Positions 26,529 to 36,081 of a DNA stretch of 64,000 nt are shown here, piece after piece. Each line of letters starts with the position of its first letter. The first letter of the stretch is position 1. Where the stretch lies: assembly GCA_965226025.1 (NCBI GenBank), contig CBDDCD010000003.1, positions 744,001 to 808,000 of the forward strand, given 5' to 3'. Position numbers and translations under genes: made by a program. The DNA comes from Moanibacter sp965226025. Lineage in GTDB: Bacteria; Verrucomicrobiota; Verrucomicrobiia; Opitutales; UBA2987. The notes under the pieces were generated by a model that was not told where the DNA came from, ran no database searches, and was given only the letters and a program-made list of their open reading frames with translations.

Positions 26529-27535
26529 GAATCTGTCGGACAGGCCTTTGCGATTCTCCAGCGCGTCCGGATTATTTGGGTGCATTCGTAGAACGCGGCC
26601 GATTCCACCACCGACATCTTCCTTGTCCCTCTGCCCCTTCGACTGAAGCTTGGGAAACGAAGCGAGGAGACAGATCGTACCCGAAGATGAACAGGTGGCT
26701 GGAACTATGTAGTCTTTCCTCGCGATCTTCCCGGTCTTTCTGTGAAAAATCCCAAGCTGGGGAAGTCTGTAGGAACTGTGTGCGCTACAGGAAGAGCGGG
26801 GCGGACGGGAAGAGGAGGAAAAGAGGAAAGACGGCAAGGGTTAGGCTTAGGACAAAAGTCCTCTTACATCGGGGCAGCTGGGGGCGCACTCCCGTCCGTA
26901 GTGGGCTACTTCTTTGCTCAGACTTGCAATGTGTCCCATATTCGGATTTCCGCATTCTGATTAGGCATTCGGGTTCGTAACCAATGACTTGCGTTGCATG
27001 ATTCGAGCTCAAAGGTACAGCTGAATTTTCACACCTTTTTGACGGTGTCTGTTCTCGCCATTTATAAGTGTCTCCAGTAGCATGGTAATCTCGTATCGAA
27101 GGATACTACCACTCAGGATTCGGAATCACGCTTCTGGTTGATTGGCTCTCCATTTCTCTACGCCCTAAGCTTTGCTCCCGGGACTTACGTCGACTTTTAC
27201 GGCGATGGGACTGATGGCGCTTTCTTAGGTTCGGTCGTCGGACACCGTGTTGTTTTCGGAGCCAACTTCAACCTCCACGACGACGAACGGCTCCGAAACT
27301 TCGCCGGGGATCAATCCGGTTTTGCCATGACCCAGTGCAGGGAGCTCAGTCTGGGAGAGATGGTTTCCCTGGTCCAAAACTGAATTTGAGCACTAGGACA
27401 TGACAGAGCACAAACAGAATCAGGTAAAGACTCCAGCGTCCCAATCAAATCGAGGGCGATGGCCAGGATCAAAGACACGGACTCCTTCGTCAGGCAACAC
27501 AGATACCTAAAACCGATTCCGGTGAAAAACTCCCC
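26529..27535. other. Long stretch with no confident gene
   Basis: About 1 kb without a recognisable gene. It begins with the dispersed repeat (26525-26541). The only frame that looks even partly coding is 27138-27383, listed separately. The base composition is mixed and no inverted repeat or family motif stands out up to the hairpin at 27536. Confidence 0.4.
27138..27383 (+). pseudogene. Possible gene fragment, family unknown
   Basis: An open frame of 81 residues has a balanced composition and a segment that looks structured (YVDFYGDGTDGAFLGSVVGH, then RVVFGANFNLHDDERL). There is no ribosome binding site, and the frame is open upstream of the first ATG without a start. It may be the 3' end of a decayed gene. 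I do not recognise a family. Confidence 0.2.
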
Positions 27536-27602
27536 CGTTCTTGCGAACGCGGCTACGATGTTTCGTAAGTCGTTGATATTCGTAGCCGCGTTCGCAAGAA
27601 CG
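27536..27602. repeat. Long perfect hairpin (23-bp stem, 21-nt loop)
   Basis: The arms 27536-27558 (CGTTCTTGCGAACGCGGCTA..) and 27580-27602 are perfect reverse complements. There is no T-tract on either side, so a simple intrinsic terminator is unlikely. It resembles a REP-like palindrome or a small mobile hairpin. It sits about 180 bases before the first RCC1 gene. Confidence 0.8.
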
Positions 27603-27785
27603 AGGACGTGTCTCCCGTAATAGCGACTTTTTTAGCAAAATCAAAAACAGAGCCTGACCCGATTTCTAAGTGCCTACCGGCTCTTTCCGCCCAGACCTGC
27701 CAACAGACTAACATCAACATACGTAAACTGTCCCATTGCATCTGAGCCATAAGTTGGATTCCACCCATCTGGATTCATTTGAACT

Positions 27786-30461
27786 ATGAATTCTTACGAT
27801 CTCGGACGAATGGTATTCGAACGGAACGCCTGCCATGTATTGGCCGTTGCCTGCCTTTGTGTTCTATCAAACTCTGCTAATGCCCAGGAAGTGACTCCAC
27901 CTACTCTGGAGGTTGGTAGCCGGTCTGCCATTTCCCAGATTCTAGTGGAAGCTTCGGGAACTTGGTCGGTGGTAGAGAACGTACCTTGGTTGTCGGTCTC
28001 CAAGGTTTCGGGCGATGGGATCAGGAATCTTACGATTACCGTGGAGGCGAACCCGACCGCGTCTGATCGCGTCGGTACCATCGATATCGGCCAGGTAACC
28101 TACGAAGTGCTCCAGAGGGGCAGAAATAGCGGTCTGCGGGAGCTTTGGGCAGTGGGCGACAACAGATCCGGACAACTCGGGGATAATTCGATCGGGTCCC
28201 TTACCCTTCCGTTTCAGATTGAGGACGATGCCACGGCGGTCGCTGCCGGAGACGTTCACACAATGTTCATAATGAGCGACAGAACTCTGTGGGCAATGGG
28301 TAGAAACTCAGAAGGCCAGTTGGGCGACGGAACCACCATCGACCGTCTTTCTCCGGTTCAAGTTTCGACCGACGTTGCTGCGGTTTCCACTGGATGGAGA
28401 TACTCACTTTTCATCAAGGCGGACGGCTCACTGTGGGCAATGGGGGACAACGAGCTCGGCCAGTTGGGCGACGGGACTACCATTGATCGCCATTCTCCTG
28501 TTCAAGTAGCCGCCGATGTTTCCATCGCCTCCGCTGGGGACTCCTATTCACTGTTCATCAAGACCGACGGAAGTCTTTGGGGAATGGGTAATAACATTAG
28601 CGGTCAGTTGGGCGATGGAACGACCACTCGACGCCCTTCTCCCGTTCAGATAGCCGCTGACGTAACAATGACGTCTGCGGGTTTTGGACACTCGTTATTC
28701 ATTAAAACTGACGGATCCCTTTGGGCGATGGGTGCGAATCCTTTTGGCGAGTTGGGCGATGGAACGACCACTCAACGCCTTTCTCCCATTCAAATTGGGA
28801 GTGACGTTTCGATGGCTACCGCAGGATTCAGTCACTCACTGTTCACCAAGACCGACGGGTCCCTTTGGGCGATGGGCAATAACTTCAACGGCGAGTTGGG
28901 CGATGGAACGACAGACAGTCGCTCTACTCCAACCCAAGTCGCCACCGACGTCTCGATGACGTCTGCGGGTTCTGGCCACTCGCTATTCATCAAAACTGAC
29001 GGGTCCCTTTGGGCGATGGGCAGCAACTTCCTCGGCGCGTTGGGTGACGGTACGACCACCGATCGCGCGACGCCGATTCAAATTGCGACGAATGTATCGG
29101 CCGTTTCGACTGGCAGACACTCACTGTTCATTAAGGCGGACGGATCTCTTTGGGGTATGGGGACCAATTTCAACGGTGAACTCGGAGAGGACAGTCTTGC
29201 CTCCCGCAGCACCTCTACTCAGGTCGGTACCGAAATTGTTGATGTCCAGGCCGGGAATTCGCATTCCCTATTCATTAGAAAAGACGGTTCGCTCTGGGCG
29301 ATGGGTGAAAACCGCGATGGCCAATTGGGTGATGGGACTATTATCGATCACGCAACACCCATTCAAATCGCTTCCGGCGTTTCCTCAGTTTCGGCTGGAA
29401 TTGATCATTCATTGTTCATCAATACCGACGGAAGTCTTTGGGGAATGGGTTGGAACCAAGGGGGCCAACTGGGCGACGGAACAACCATAAATCGCATTGC
29501 ACCCATACAGATTGCAGACGATGTCATCGTCGTAAGTGCAGGGTTAAGACATTCACTGTTCATCAAAGCCGACCGCACACTTTGGGCTATGGGATGCAAT
29601 TTAAGTGGAGAGTTGGGAGATGGCACGACCCTAAATCGTCATTCCCCAATTCAGGTAGCTACGGACGTTGTCGAAATTGCGGCCGGCGGCAGTCACTCGT
29701 TATTCGTGAAAAATGATGGTTCACTTTGGGGCATGGGTAGCCTGAATGATGGATCTGAAATCAATCGCACCACTCCCGTGCGATTGGATTCCGACGTTGC
29801 TCTGGTCGCCGCAGGCGTGGGCTATTCATTTTTTGTTAGAACGGATGGCTCCCTTTGGGGGTGGGGCAGTAATGGAGATGGCGAGCTAGGCGTTGGAACT
29901 ACAGAAGTTCATCAGACGCCCATTCAAGTGGATACCGATATCATCGCAGTTGACGCTGGGCGCAGTTCCTCAGCGTATGTTCGGGCTGACGGTTCACTGT
30001 GGACGATGGGCAAAAACTTTAGCGGCCAGTTGGGCGACGGTACAACTGTCGACCGTAGTACACCGGTGCGGGTGTCCGATGGCGTAACGGATGTATCAAT
30101 GGGGGTTGACCATATGTTATTCATCACCGAAGACACAGTTGACGAACCACTCTTCGTCGGAACACCCGTCGAAGGCTTGGAAGGATGGTTTTTCTCCGAC
30201 TGGTACGGCTTCTACAACCCGCTCTTCTCTCCTTGGGTTTTTCACGCCCAGCACGGCTGGCAGTATGTCTTCCTCACTGAGGTAGAGGGCGAATACTACA
30301 TTTACGATCTCGAATGCAATGACGTCCTGTGGACGACCCCGACGCTGTATCCCACCTTCTATTCTTTTGGTCGCGGGACCTTTAATTTCTATTTCCGAGA
30401 CACAATCAATCCTCGCAGCTTCGTCGATCTGGAGACGGAGGACTTCTGGTCCAAGCCGTGA
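27786..30461 (+). CDS. Secreted 14-repeat RCC1 protein with BACON-like and aromatic C-terminal domains (A)
   Basis: The protein has 891 residues. A signal peptide ends at about NSANA/QE (residue 34). Residues about 36-115 resemble a BACON/Ig-like domain (WSVVENVPWLSVSKV... NLTITVEANPTASDR). Then come 14 RCC1-type units of about 50 residues, most carrying HSLFIKTDGSLWAMG and GQLGDGTT; unit 12 is short. Fourteen units fit two seven-bladed propellers. The last 90 residues form an aromatic-rich module (FHAQHGWQYV, YDLEC, FYSFGRGTFNFYF, FVDLE). Exported RCC1 proteins are thought to bind other proteins; no enzyme motif is seen. The paralogue at 31929-34550 has the same layout. Repeats are conserved at DNA level, suggesting ongoing unit exchange. 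Confidence 0.9.
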   Translation: MNSYDLGRMVFERNACHVLAVACLCVLSNSANAQEVTPPTLEVGSRSAISQILVEASGTWSVVENVPWLSVSKVSGDGIRNLTITVEANPTASDRVGTIDIGQVTYEVLQRGRNSGLRELWAVGDNRSGQLGDNSIGSLTLPFQIEDDATAVAAGDVHTMFIMSDRTLWAMGRNSEGQLGDGTTIDRLSPVQVSTDVAAVSTGWRYSLFIKADGSLWAMGDNELGQLGDGTTIDRHSPVQVAADVSIASAGDSYSLFIKTDGSLWGMGNNISGQLGDGTTTRRPSPVQIAADVTMTSAGFGHSLFIKTDGSLWAMGANPFGELGDGTTTQRLSPIQIGSDVSMATAGFSHSLFTKTDGSLWAMGNNFNGELGDGTTDSRSTPTQVATDVSMTSAGSGHSLFIKTDGSLWAMGSNFLGALGDGTTTDRATPIQIATNVSAVSTGRHSLFIKADGSLWGMGTNFNGELGEDSLASRSTSTQVGTEIVDVQAGNSHSLFIRKDGSLWAMGENRDGQLGDGTIIDHATPIQIASGVSSVSAGIDHSLFINTDGSLWGMGWNQGGQLGDGTTINRIAPIQIADDVIVVSAGLRHSLFIKADRTLWAMGCNLSGELGDGTTLNRHSPIQVATDVVEIAAGGSHSLFVKNDGSLWGMGSLNDGSEINRTTPVRLDSDVALVAAGVGYSFFVRTDGSLWGWGSNGDGELGVGTTEVHQTPIQVDTDIIAVDAGRSSSAYVRADGSLWTMGKNFSGQLGDGTTVDRSTPVRVSDGVTDVSMGVDHMLFITEDTVDEPLFVGTPVEGLEGWFFSDWYGFYNPLFSPWVFHAQHGWQYVFLTEVEGEYYIYDLECNDVLWTTPTLYPTFYSFGRGTFNFYFRDTINPRSFVDLETEDFWSKP

Positions 30462-30649
30462 GGGGAGAAAGGCTAGCTACAAACAATTCCTAGAGATTCC
30501 CAAATTCTGTCGACAATTTGCTCTCGTGGCAAAGAAGCAGCGTGGACACCGGAGAAAATGAAACAAGAATACTTGAAACCTCGACTAGAAGTTTGCTGAT
30601 CACCAAATGTAATTTTCCAGAAATATCGTCTTCGAACCTTGTTAAAGAA

Positions 30650-31915
30650 ATGAACTCAAATTCTCTACTTCGGCCTGCCACTCATGCTTTTCACCGTCAG
30701 TCTCTTCTCAGCAGAAACGTTCAACTGGCATCTACACTGCTGACGAGTGTCACTTTGATCCTTCTATTTGCACCAACCGGGCATTCGGCCAAACTCGAGG
30801 CCACCCGATTCATTGATGCGGCGTGGAACGACGACGTTAGGACAATCGAGGAGATCTTTAAGCGGACACGAAAGGCCAAGCGTACTGGGTTGCTGCGCGG
30901 TGGTTGGGGATCTCCCAGCATCTATGGAGGGCAGCTTCTTGGCGAATCGGCGCAAGAAAAGGGCGGATACCGTAACCATGTATTTACTCCCTTGGTGGCG
31001 GCCATAACCAATGATTCGCACGATGCCCTCAAAACTCTGATTAGTTTTGGAGTAGAGATGCAAAGATTTCAAACGGCGCCCATAAAGCTCAGGCATCGCA
31101 CAGATGAATACTCCGTTGACGTCGGAGAACCCCTAATGCTGGCAGCGGCCCAAAACAATGTCGAAGCAGTGAAAATGTTGATCGCCGATGGCGCCAAATT
31201 CGACCGAGAGTACAAAACGAATATGGTATATAATGGCTCCGGACACAATCCGCGAAAAGGCCGAGATCCTATTTATTATGCCTGCATGTACGGGAGCCTC
31301 GACGTAGTGGTCCATCTCGTTGAATTGGGTGCGGATATAGAAAAGCGGTACAAAGGAAAATATCTAAATATCAATCTCATTCACGAGGCTGCGAACTCTG
31401 GCCACGCCGATGTCGTCAGTTTTCTCATCGAAAAAGGCGCATCTACTGCTCTGCTTCGGGAGAGACCAGCTGCCGCTGGAGCGCTGGCGCATGTGCTGGG
31501 CGACCATTTCTCAATATCCGATACCCCCAAAGCCCTTTCCTATTATGAGAAAGCCCGAGATTTTTACAGTGCAGGAGCGAGAAATTACCAACGAATCAAG
31601 GCTAATCGGATTGTTTGGCAGCATGTGTTGGTGGCTTCTTGCAATATTCTGAGCCACTACAATGCGAAGCAAAGTGCATCTTTACGCTACTACTATCCCG
31701 TGGCGAGAACAGGGACCATATCCAATCTGAGTATCTACGATATAAAATCCGTGCAATGCAAAATGGGCGAGGATATCTGCAGAAAGATCCTGTTTCGCGA
31801 TAGAAATAGCGACAACAAGGACCTTAGATCTATTGTTAACGAAATAAAAAGTGAGCTTGAAGAGGAGTATGAGGAAACAGAATCAGCACAGACGTCTACT
31901 GTGGACGGAGCCTAG
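30650..31915 (+). CDS. Secreted ankyrin-repeat protein
   Basis: From ATG 30650 the product has 421 residues. An open frame runs upstream to 30518, but a plausible signal peptide (basic start, helix, cleavage at GHSA/KLEA) begins at this ATG. Four ankyrin units lie at about residues 95-290, for example GEPLMLAAAQNNVEAVKMLI and INLIHEAANSGHADVVSFLI. The C-terminal 130 residues are helical, with a Lys/Tyr-rich and finally acidic tail. Ankyrin repeats bind proteins. The gene sits between two paralogous RCC1 genes and ends 13 bases before the second one starts, so those two are probably cotranscribed. Whether the three products interact is inference. Confidence 0.82.
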   Translation: MNSNSLLRPATHAFHRQSLLSRNVQLASTLLTSVTLILLFAPTGHSAKLEATRFIDAAWNDDVRTIEEIFKRTRKAKRTGLLRGGWGSPSIYGGQLLGESAQEKGGYRNHVFTPLVAAITNDSHDALKTLISFGVEMQRFQTAPIKLRHRTDEYSVDVGEPLMLAAAQNNVEAVKMLIADGAKFDREYKTNMVYNGSGHNPRKGRDPIYYACMYGSLDVVVHLVELGADIEKRYKGKYLNINLIHEAANSGHADVVSFLIEKGASTALLRERPAAAGALAHVLGDHFSISDTPKALSYYEKARDFYSAGARNYQRIKANRIVWQHVLVASCNILSHYNAKQSASLRYYYPVARTGTISNLSIYDIKSVQCKMGEDICRKILFRDRNSDNKDLRSIVNEIKSELEEEYEETESAQTSTVDGA

Positions 31916-31928
31916 ACCATCAACATCA

Positions 31929-34550
31929 ATGAAATCTTGTGAAATTTCGTTTCCTGTTTTCCAGCAAAGTTGGTATTATCTACTGGCAGGTGTCTGCCTC
32001 TGGGTGTTGTCACCTGCGGTCAATGGCCAGGAAGTGATTCCAAGCGCTCTGGAGGTCGGGAGCCAACCTACGTTCACGCAGATCCGTGTGGAAGCTTCCG
32101 GACCCTGGTCGGTGATCGAGGACGTGCCTTGGTTGACCGTTTCAAAGGTCTTGGGCAATGGCGTCGGGAATATTACCATAACCGTCGAGGCGAACCCGAC
32201 CACGTCTGATCGCCTCGCTACCATCGATATAGGCCAGGTGGCCTACGAAGTACTCCAGAGAGGCACAAATAGCGGCTTGCGTGAGCTCTGGGCAGTTGGC
32301 CTTAACCTATTCGGAGAATTAGGGGACAATGCAGTGGGTCCCCATACACTACCGCTTGAGATTGTTGATCAAGCAACGGCTTTTTCAGCTGGTGACATGC
32401 ATTTTCTGTTCACCAAGACCGATGGGAGCCTTTGGGCAATGGGTGCAAACTTCGACGGCCAGTTGGGGGACGGATCCATCAGTGATCGGCATTCGCCGGT
32501 TCAAGTTGCCTCAGAAGTCTTCATGGTTGCCGCCGGGGGTCGACACTCACTGTTCATCAAGACCGACGGGTCACTGTGGGCAATGGGTAGGAACGGATCG
32601 GGTCAACTAGGGGACGGAACCTCGATTACTCGACATTCTCCAGTCCAAATTGCGGCCGACGTCTCCATGGTTTCCGCTGGTGAGGATCACTCATTGTTCA
32701 TCAAGACAGACGGGTCACTGTGGGCAATGGGGAGCAACCATTACGGGCAGCTGAGTGATGATGGGACTGCTATGGTTCACAATTCTCCCGTTCAAATTGC
32801 CAGCGAAGTTTCCGAGGTTGCAGGTGGACAGAGACACTCACTGTTCGTCAAGACCGATGGCTCACTGTGGGCAATGGGGGAAAGCGTTACCACCACACCG
32901 CATTCACCTGTTCAAGTTGCGACGGACGTTTCCAAGATTACAGCTGGCTACTCTCAATCATTGTTCATAAAGACAGACGGTTCGCTTTGGGCAAAGGCTG
33001 GCGGCCTTTCTCCTGTCCAGATTGCCAGCGAAGTTTCCGAGGTGTCGGCTGGAGATCATCACTCACTGTTCGTCAAGACCGACGGTTCACTGTGGGCAAT
33101 GGGGGACAACTTTTACGGCCAGTTGGGGGACGGAACCACAACAGATCGCAGTTCCCCGGTTCAGATTGCGGACAACGTAACCAAAATTGACGCAGGTAGA
33201 TCTTACTCACTGTTTAAAACGGAGGAAGGAGCACTTTGGGGAATGGGAGAAAACTCTCATGGCGCATTGGGCACCGACGGTGTTACGAGACGCATTACGC
33301 CTATTCAAGTCGGCTCCAATATAGCTTCTGTGGATGCTGGGGCATGTCACTCGCTATTTATCAAAACGGATGGGAGTCTATGGGCCATGGGTCGGAACAG
33401 TGAAGCCCAGTTGGGCGACGGAACAACCACCCTTCGTCGGTCCCCGGTTCAGATTGCAGACGGCGTTTCTGCGGTTTCCGCTGGACGGAACCATTCATTG
33501 TTCATTAAGGCCGACGGGAGCCTTTGGGCGACGGGCGACAATTCCAAAGGCCAGTTGGGGGACGGGACCAACATCGATCGCCTTTCGCCAATTCAAGTTG
33601 CGACTGATGTATCCATGGTTTCCGCCGGGTGGTACCACACCGCGTTCATCAAAACCGACGGTTCATTGTGGGCCATGGGTTGGAACAGTGATGGCCAGTT
33701 GGGGGACGGTACCTCCATTAATCGCAACTTTCCCGTCCAAATCACGGCCGACGTTTCCATGGTTTCCGCCGGATATTACCACTCATTGTTTATCAAGTCC
33801 GACGGATCGATGTGGGGCATGGGGGATTTGGAGGACGGCACCGATGTTAGTTTCATGACACCTAAGCTCTTGGAAGATAGCGCTGATTTGGTCTCCGCAG
33901 GAAGTAGCTTCTCCCTTTTCATTGATTCCGATGGTATTCTCCGGGGTTGGGGCCTTAATAGTGCTGGACAGATTGGCGTTCCGACTACAGGGCAACAGCC
34001 AACGCCCATTCAAATTGCGACTGGTGTCGCCGAGGCTAGCGTTATGGATAGATTCTCTGCCTACATCAGGACCGATGGCTCATTGTGGACGATGGGCAAT
34101 AACGAGCACGGTCAGTTGGGAGACGGGACAAGGAGGGACGTACCCAGCATCCCCGTGCAGGTATTCGATGGCGTAACGGATGTATCAACGGGATTCAGCC
34201 ACATGGTATTCATCACCGAAGACACGGTTGGCGAATCACTCTTCGGAGGAACTCCCGTCGAGGGCCTGGAAGGCTGGTTCTTTTCCGATTGGTACGGTTT
34301 CTACAACCCGCTCTTCGCCCCATGGGTTTTTCACGCCCAGCACGGCTGGCAGTATATTTTCTCTACGGAGGCGGAGGGCGAATACTTCATTTACGACCTC
34401 GAATGCGACGATCTCTGGTGGACAACACCGACGCAGTATCCCGCCTTCTATTCTTTTGGTCGCGGGACCTTTAATTTCTATTTCCTAGACACAATCAATC
34501 CACGCAGCTTCGTCGATTTGGAAACCGAGGAATTCTGGTCCAAACCGTGA
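31929..34550 (+). CDS. Secreted 14-repeat RCC1 protein with BACON-like and aromatic C-terminal domains (B)
   Basis: From ATG 31929 the protein has 873 residues. The signal peptide ends near SPAVNG/QEV. The layout matches protein A: a BACON-like domain at about 20-95, 14 RCC1-type units, and the 90-residue aromatic C-terminal module (FHAQHGWQYI, YDLEC, FYSFGRGTFNFYF, FVDLETEEFWSKP). Units 5 and 6 have lost the GQLGDGTT loop and unit 12 is short. Protein A also has a short unit 12, so that feature predates the duplication. The 3' flank after the stop is also similar to that of gene A (CTACAxAATTCTCCTA region), so the duplicated unit included downstream sequence. The frame start at 31851 would overlap the ankyrin gene and lacks a signal peptide, so ATG 31929 is preferred. 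Confidence 0.9.
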   Translation: MKSCEISFPVFQQSWYYLLAGVCLWVLSPAVNGQEVIPSALEVGSQPTFTQIRVEASGPWSVIEDVPWLTVSKVLGNGVGNITITVEANPTTSDRLATIDIGQVAYEVLQRGTNSGLRELWAVGLNLFGELGDNAVGPHTLPLEIVDQATAFSAGDMHFLFTKTDGSLWAMGANFDGQLGDGSISDRHSPVQVASEVFMVAAGGRHSLFIKTDGSLWAMGRNGSGQLGDGTSITRHSPVQIAADVSMVSAGEDHSLFIKTDGSLWAMGSNHYGQLSDDGTAMVHNSPVQIASEVSEVAGGQRHSLFVKTDGSLWAMGESVTTTPHSPVQVATDVSKITAGYSQSLFIKTDGSLWAKAGGLSPVQIASEVSEVSAGDHHSLFVKTDGSLWAMGDNFYGQLGDGTTTDRSSPVQIADNVTKIDAGRSYSLFKTEEGALWGMGENSHGALGTDGVTRRITPIQVGSNIASVDAGACHSLFIKTDGSLWAMGRNSEAQLGDGTTTLRRSPVQIADGVSAVSAGRNHSLFIKADGSLWATGDNSKGQLGDGTNIDRLSPIQVATDVSMVSAGWYHTAFIKTDGSLWAMGWNSDGQLGDGTSINRNFPVQITADVSMVSAGYYHSLFIKSDGSMWGMGDLEDGTDVSFMTPKLLEDSADLVSAGSSFSLFIDSDGILRGWGLNSAGQIGVPTTGQQPTPIQIATGVAEASVMDRFSAYIRTDGSLWTMGNNEHGQLGDGTRRDVPSIPVQVFDGVTDVSTGFSHMVFITEDTVGESLFGGTPVEGLEGWFFSDWYGFYNPLFAPWVFHAQHGWQYIFSTEAEGEYFIYDLECDDLWWTTPTQYPAFYSFGRGTFNFYFLDTINPRSFVDLETEEFWSKP

Positions 34551-34732
34551 CGAGAGGAAGACTCGCTACAGAATTCTCCTAAAGAGAGTCCCAAATGCCT
34601 TCGGCTACTTACTCTCACGACAGAGAAATTGAGGTAATGGGTAGGAAGCTAGGACCTCTGGAATCCTCGGCGACAGCGCAGCAATCTGTATAACCGGACC
34701 AGAAAATTCCGGTGGCCGATTTTGCATAGACT

Positions 34733-35836
34733 TCACGGCTTCGTCCAGAATTCCTCGGTCTCCAGATCGACGAATTGGCGGGGACTGGAAGTCCCGGGGA
34801 AATAGAAATTGAAGGTCCCTCGAGCGAAGGAGTAGAAGGTAAACGGACCAAAGCTGGAAGACGACCACCAAAAGTCTCCGCATTCCAAATCGTAGAAGTA
34901 TGCCTCCCCAATACCCTCAGGGATGACATATTGCCACCCATGCTCGGCGTGAAAGAGCCACGGGGAGAAGGTCCAGTTAAAAACACCCACCCACTCAGAC
35001 CACCACCACTGGTCACCCAGATTGGCGCCGCTCCCAAGTTGCGTGGATCCGCCTAGGCTCTCGACAATCACATCGTGTCGAATTTCAAAAACTGCGTCGG
35101 TAAAATCGTTGATCGTATCATCGCTAGTGGCCGCGATTCGGATGGAGTAATCATCACCTGTCCGCAGGTCGTTGGGAATATCCCAGTGAAAATTCCCGCC
35201 GTCTTGTGAGGATGATTCGATCGCGCTAAGGAAATTTCCGCTTTGATAGAGATCGAGCCGGACGTTCGAGCCATCGAGCCCCTCAGACTGCCAGGTCACA
35301 GTCTCGGTGGTTCCCAGTCGCCAGATTTCACCGCCATTCGGCGAAGTCACCGTAATAGACCCGCGGGGAGGACCTGTAAAGATCACGGGTCCACCGCCTG
35401 TGACGGTCTGAACGACAATGCCGTCCGTGCACTCAATGTCTACGGTGCTGGTGGCATCGATCCTGTTTCCGTCGATCGTTCCCACTAGAATAAGGGTATT
35501 TTTGCTGCAAGTTACCCCCTGCACGGGAACAGCAGCGATCCCGGTAAGTGTAACCGTGTTCCCTTCGATTGTACCGAGACGTTCCGCTTCGAAACCGCCG
35601 AGGGATTTAACGTAGCTGACCGCACATCCATCCTGGTTAATCTGAATAGTGCCGGTATCTCCTTCCGTTATTGTCTCAGATTCCCCATTGACTCGTATTG
35701 TGAGAGTCGCCGATTCGGTTACCTTCCAGGTCCCACGCAGATCGGGACATCCCTGGGCCGAAAGCTGGTTCGCTTCCGTCACGCAAAGAAGGAGGGCAAA
35801 TCCCAGAGCCCAAGAGAAGATATCACATTTAATCAT
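34733..35836 (-). CDS. Secreted Kre9/Knh1-like protein with the same aromatic C-terminal module
   Basis: The protein has 367 residues. A signal peptide ends near NQLSAQ. Residues about 28-150 form a lipocalin-like or beta-rich domain (GCPDLRGTWKVTESATLTIR). Residues about 170-260 match the Kre9/Knh1 Ser-Thr-rich anchor family (SPNGGEIWRLGTTETVTWQS, then WDIPNDLRTGDDYSIRI). The last 90 residues are the same module as in the two RCC1 proteins: WLFHAEHGWQYV, FYDLECGDFWW, FYSFARGTFNFYF, FVDLETEEFWTKP. The gene is convergent with RCC1 gene B, and the two stops are about 180 bases apart. The shared C-terminus on three unrelated bodies suggests a common surface-anchoring or export role, which is inference. 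Confidence 0.85.
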   Translation of the reverse strand: MIKCDIFSWALGFALLLCVTEANQLSAQGCPDLRGTWKVTESATLTIRVNGESETITEGDTGTIQINQDGCAVSYVKSLGGFEAERLGTIEGNTVTLTGIAAVPVQGVTCSKNTLILVGTIDGNRIDATSTVDIECTDGIVVQTVTGGGPVIFTGPPRGSITVTSPNGGEIWRLGTTETVTWQSEGLDGSNVRLDLYQSGNFLSAIESSSQDGGNFHWDIPNDLRTGDDYSIRIAATSDDTINDFTDAVFEIRHDVIVESLGGSTQLGSGANLGDQWWWSEWVGVFNWTFSPWLFHAEHGWQYVIPEGIGEAYFYDLECGDFWWSSSSFGPFTFYSFARGTFNFYFPGTSSPRQFVDLETEEFWTKP

Positions 35837-36081
35837 CGCATTTCCTGATCGTTGTGAACCGGATTCTTCCGTGCAACTTTTGATTGGGTGAAAACAGCCG
35901 TTCGCTGAAACTGAGCGACGAATCGAGCGAAACGTCGCCGCATGTATATGCGTTCAACACCCTTTTGTTGGACACCGAGTTGCTCGTTGAATATTCTGAA
36001 CAGAATCCCTGAAACGCCCATAAGGGGTCGAATACGGGACTTTGCCAACGACAACAAGAGGAGTCTCCATTCGGCGGCTAT

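Noticed and set aside
26529..26980. Overlapping open frames on both strands after the second sulfatase
   Set aside because: They have biased composition, no start signals and no family motif. I treat the stretch as non-coding.
28140..30110. Regular short repeats that could suggest a CRISPR array
   Set aside because: The period (about 150 bp) and the translation show coding RCC1 units. There are no constant repeats with unique 30-40 bp spacers, and no cas genes.
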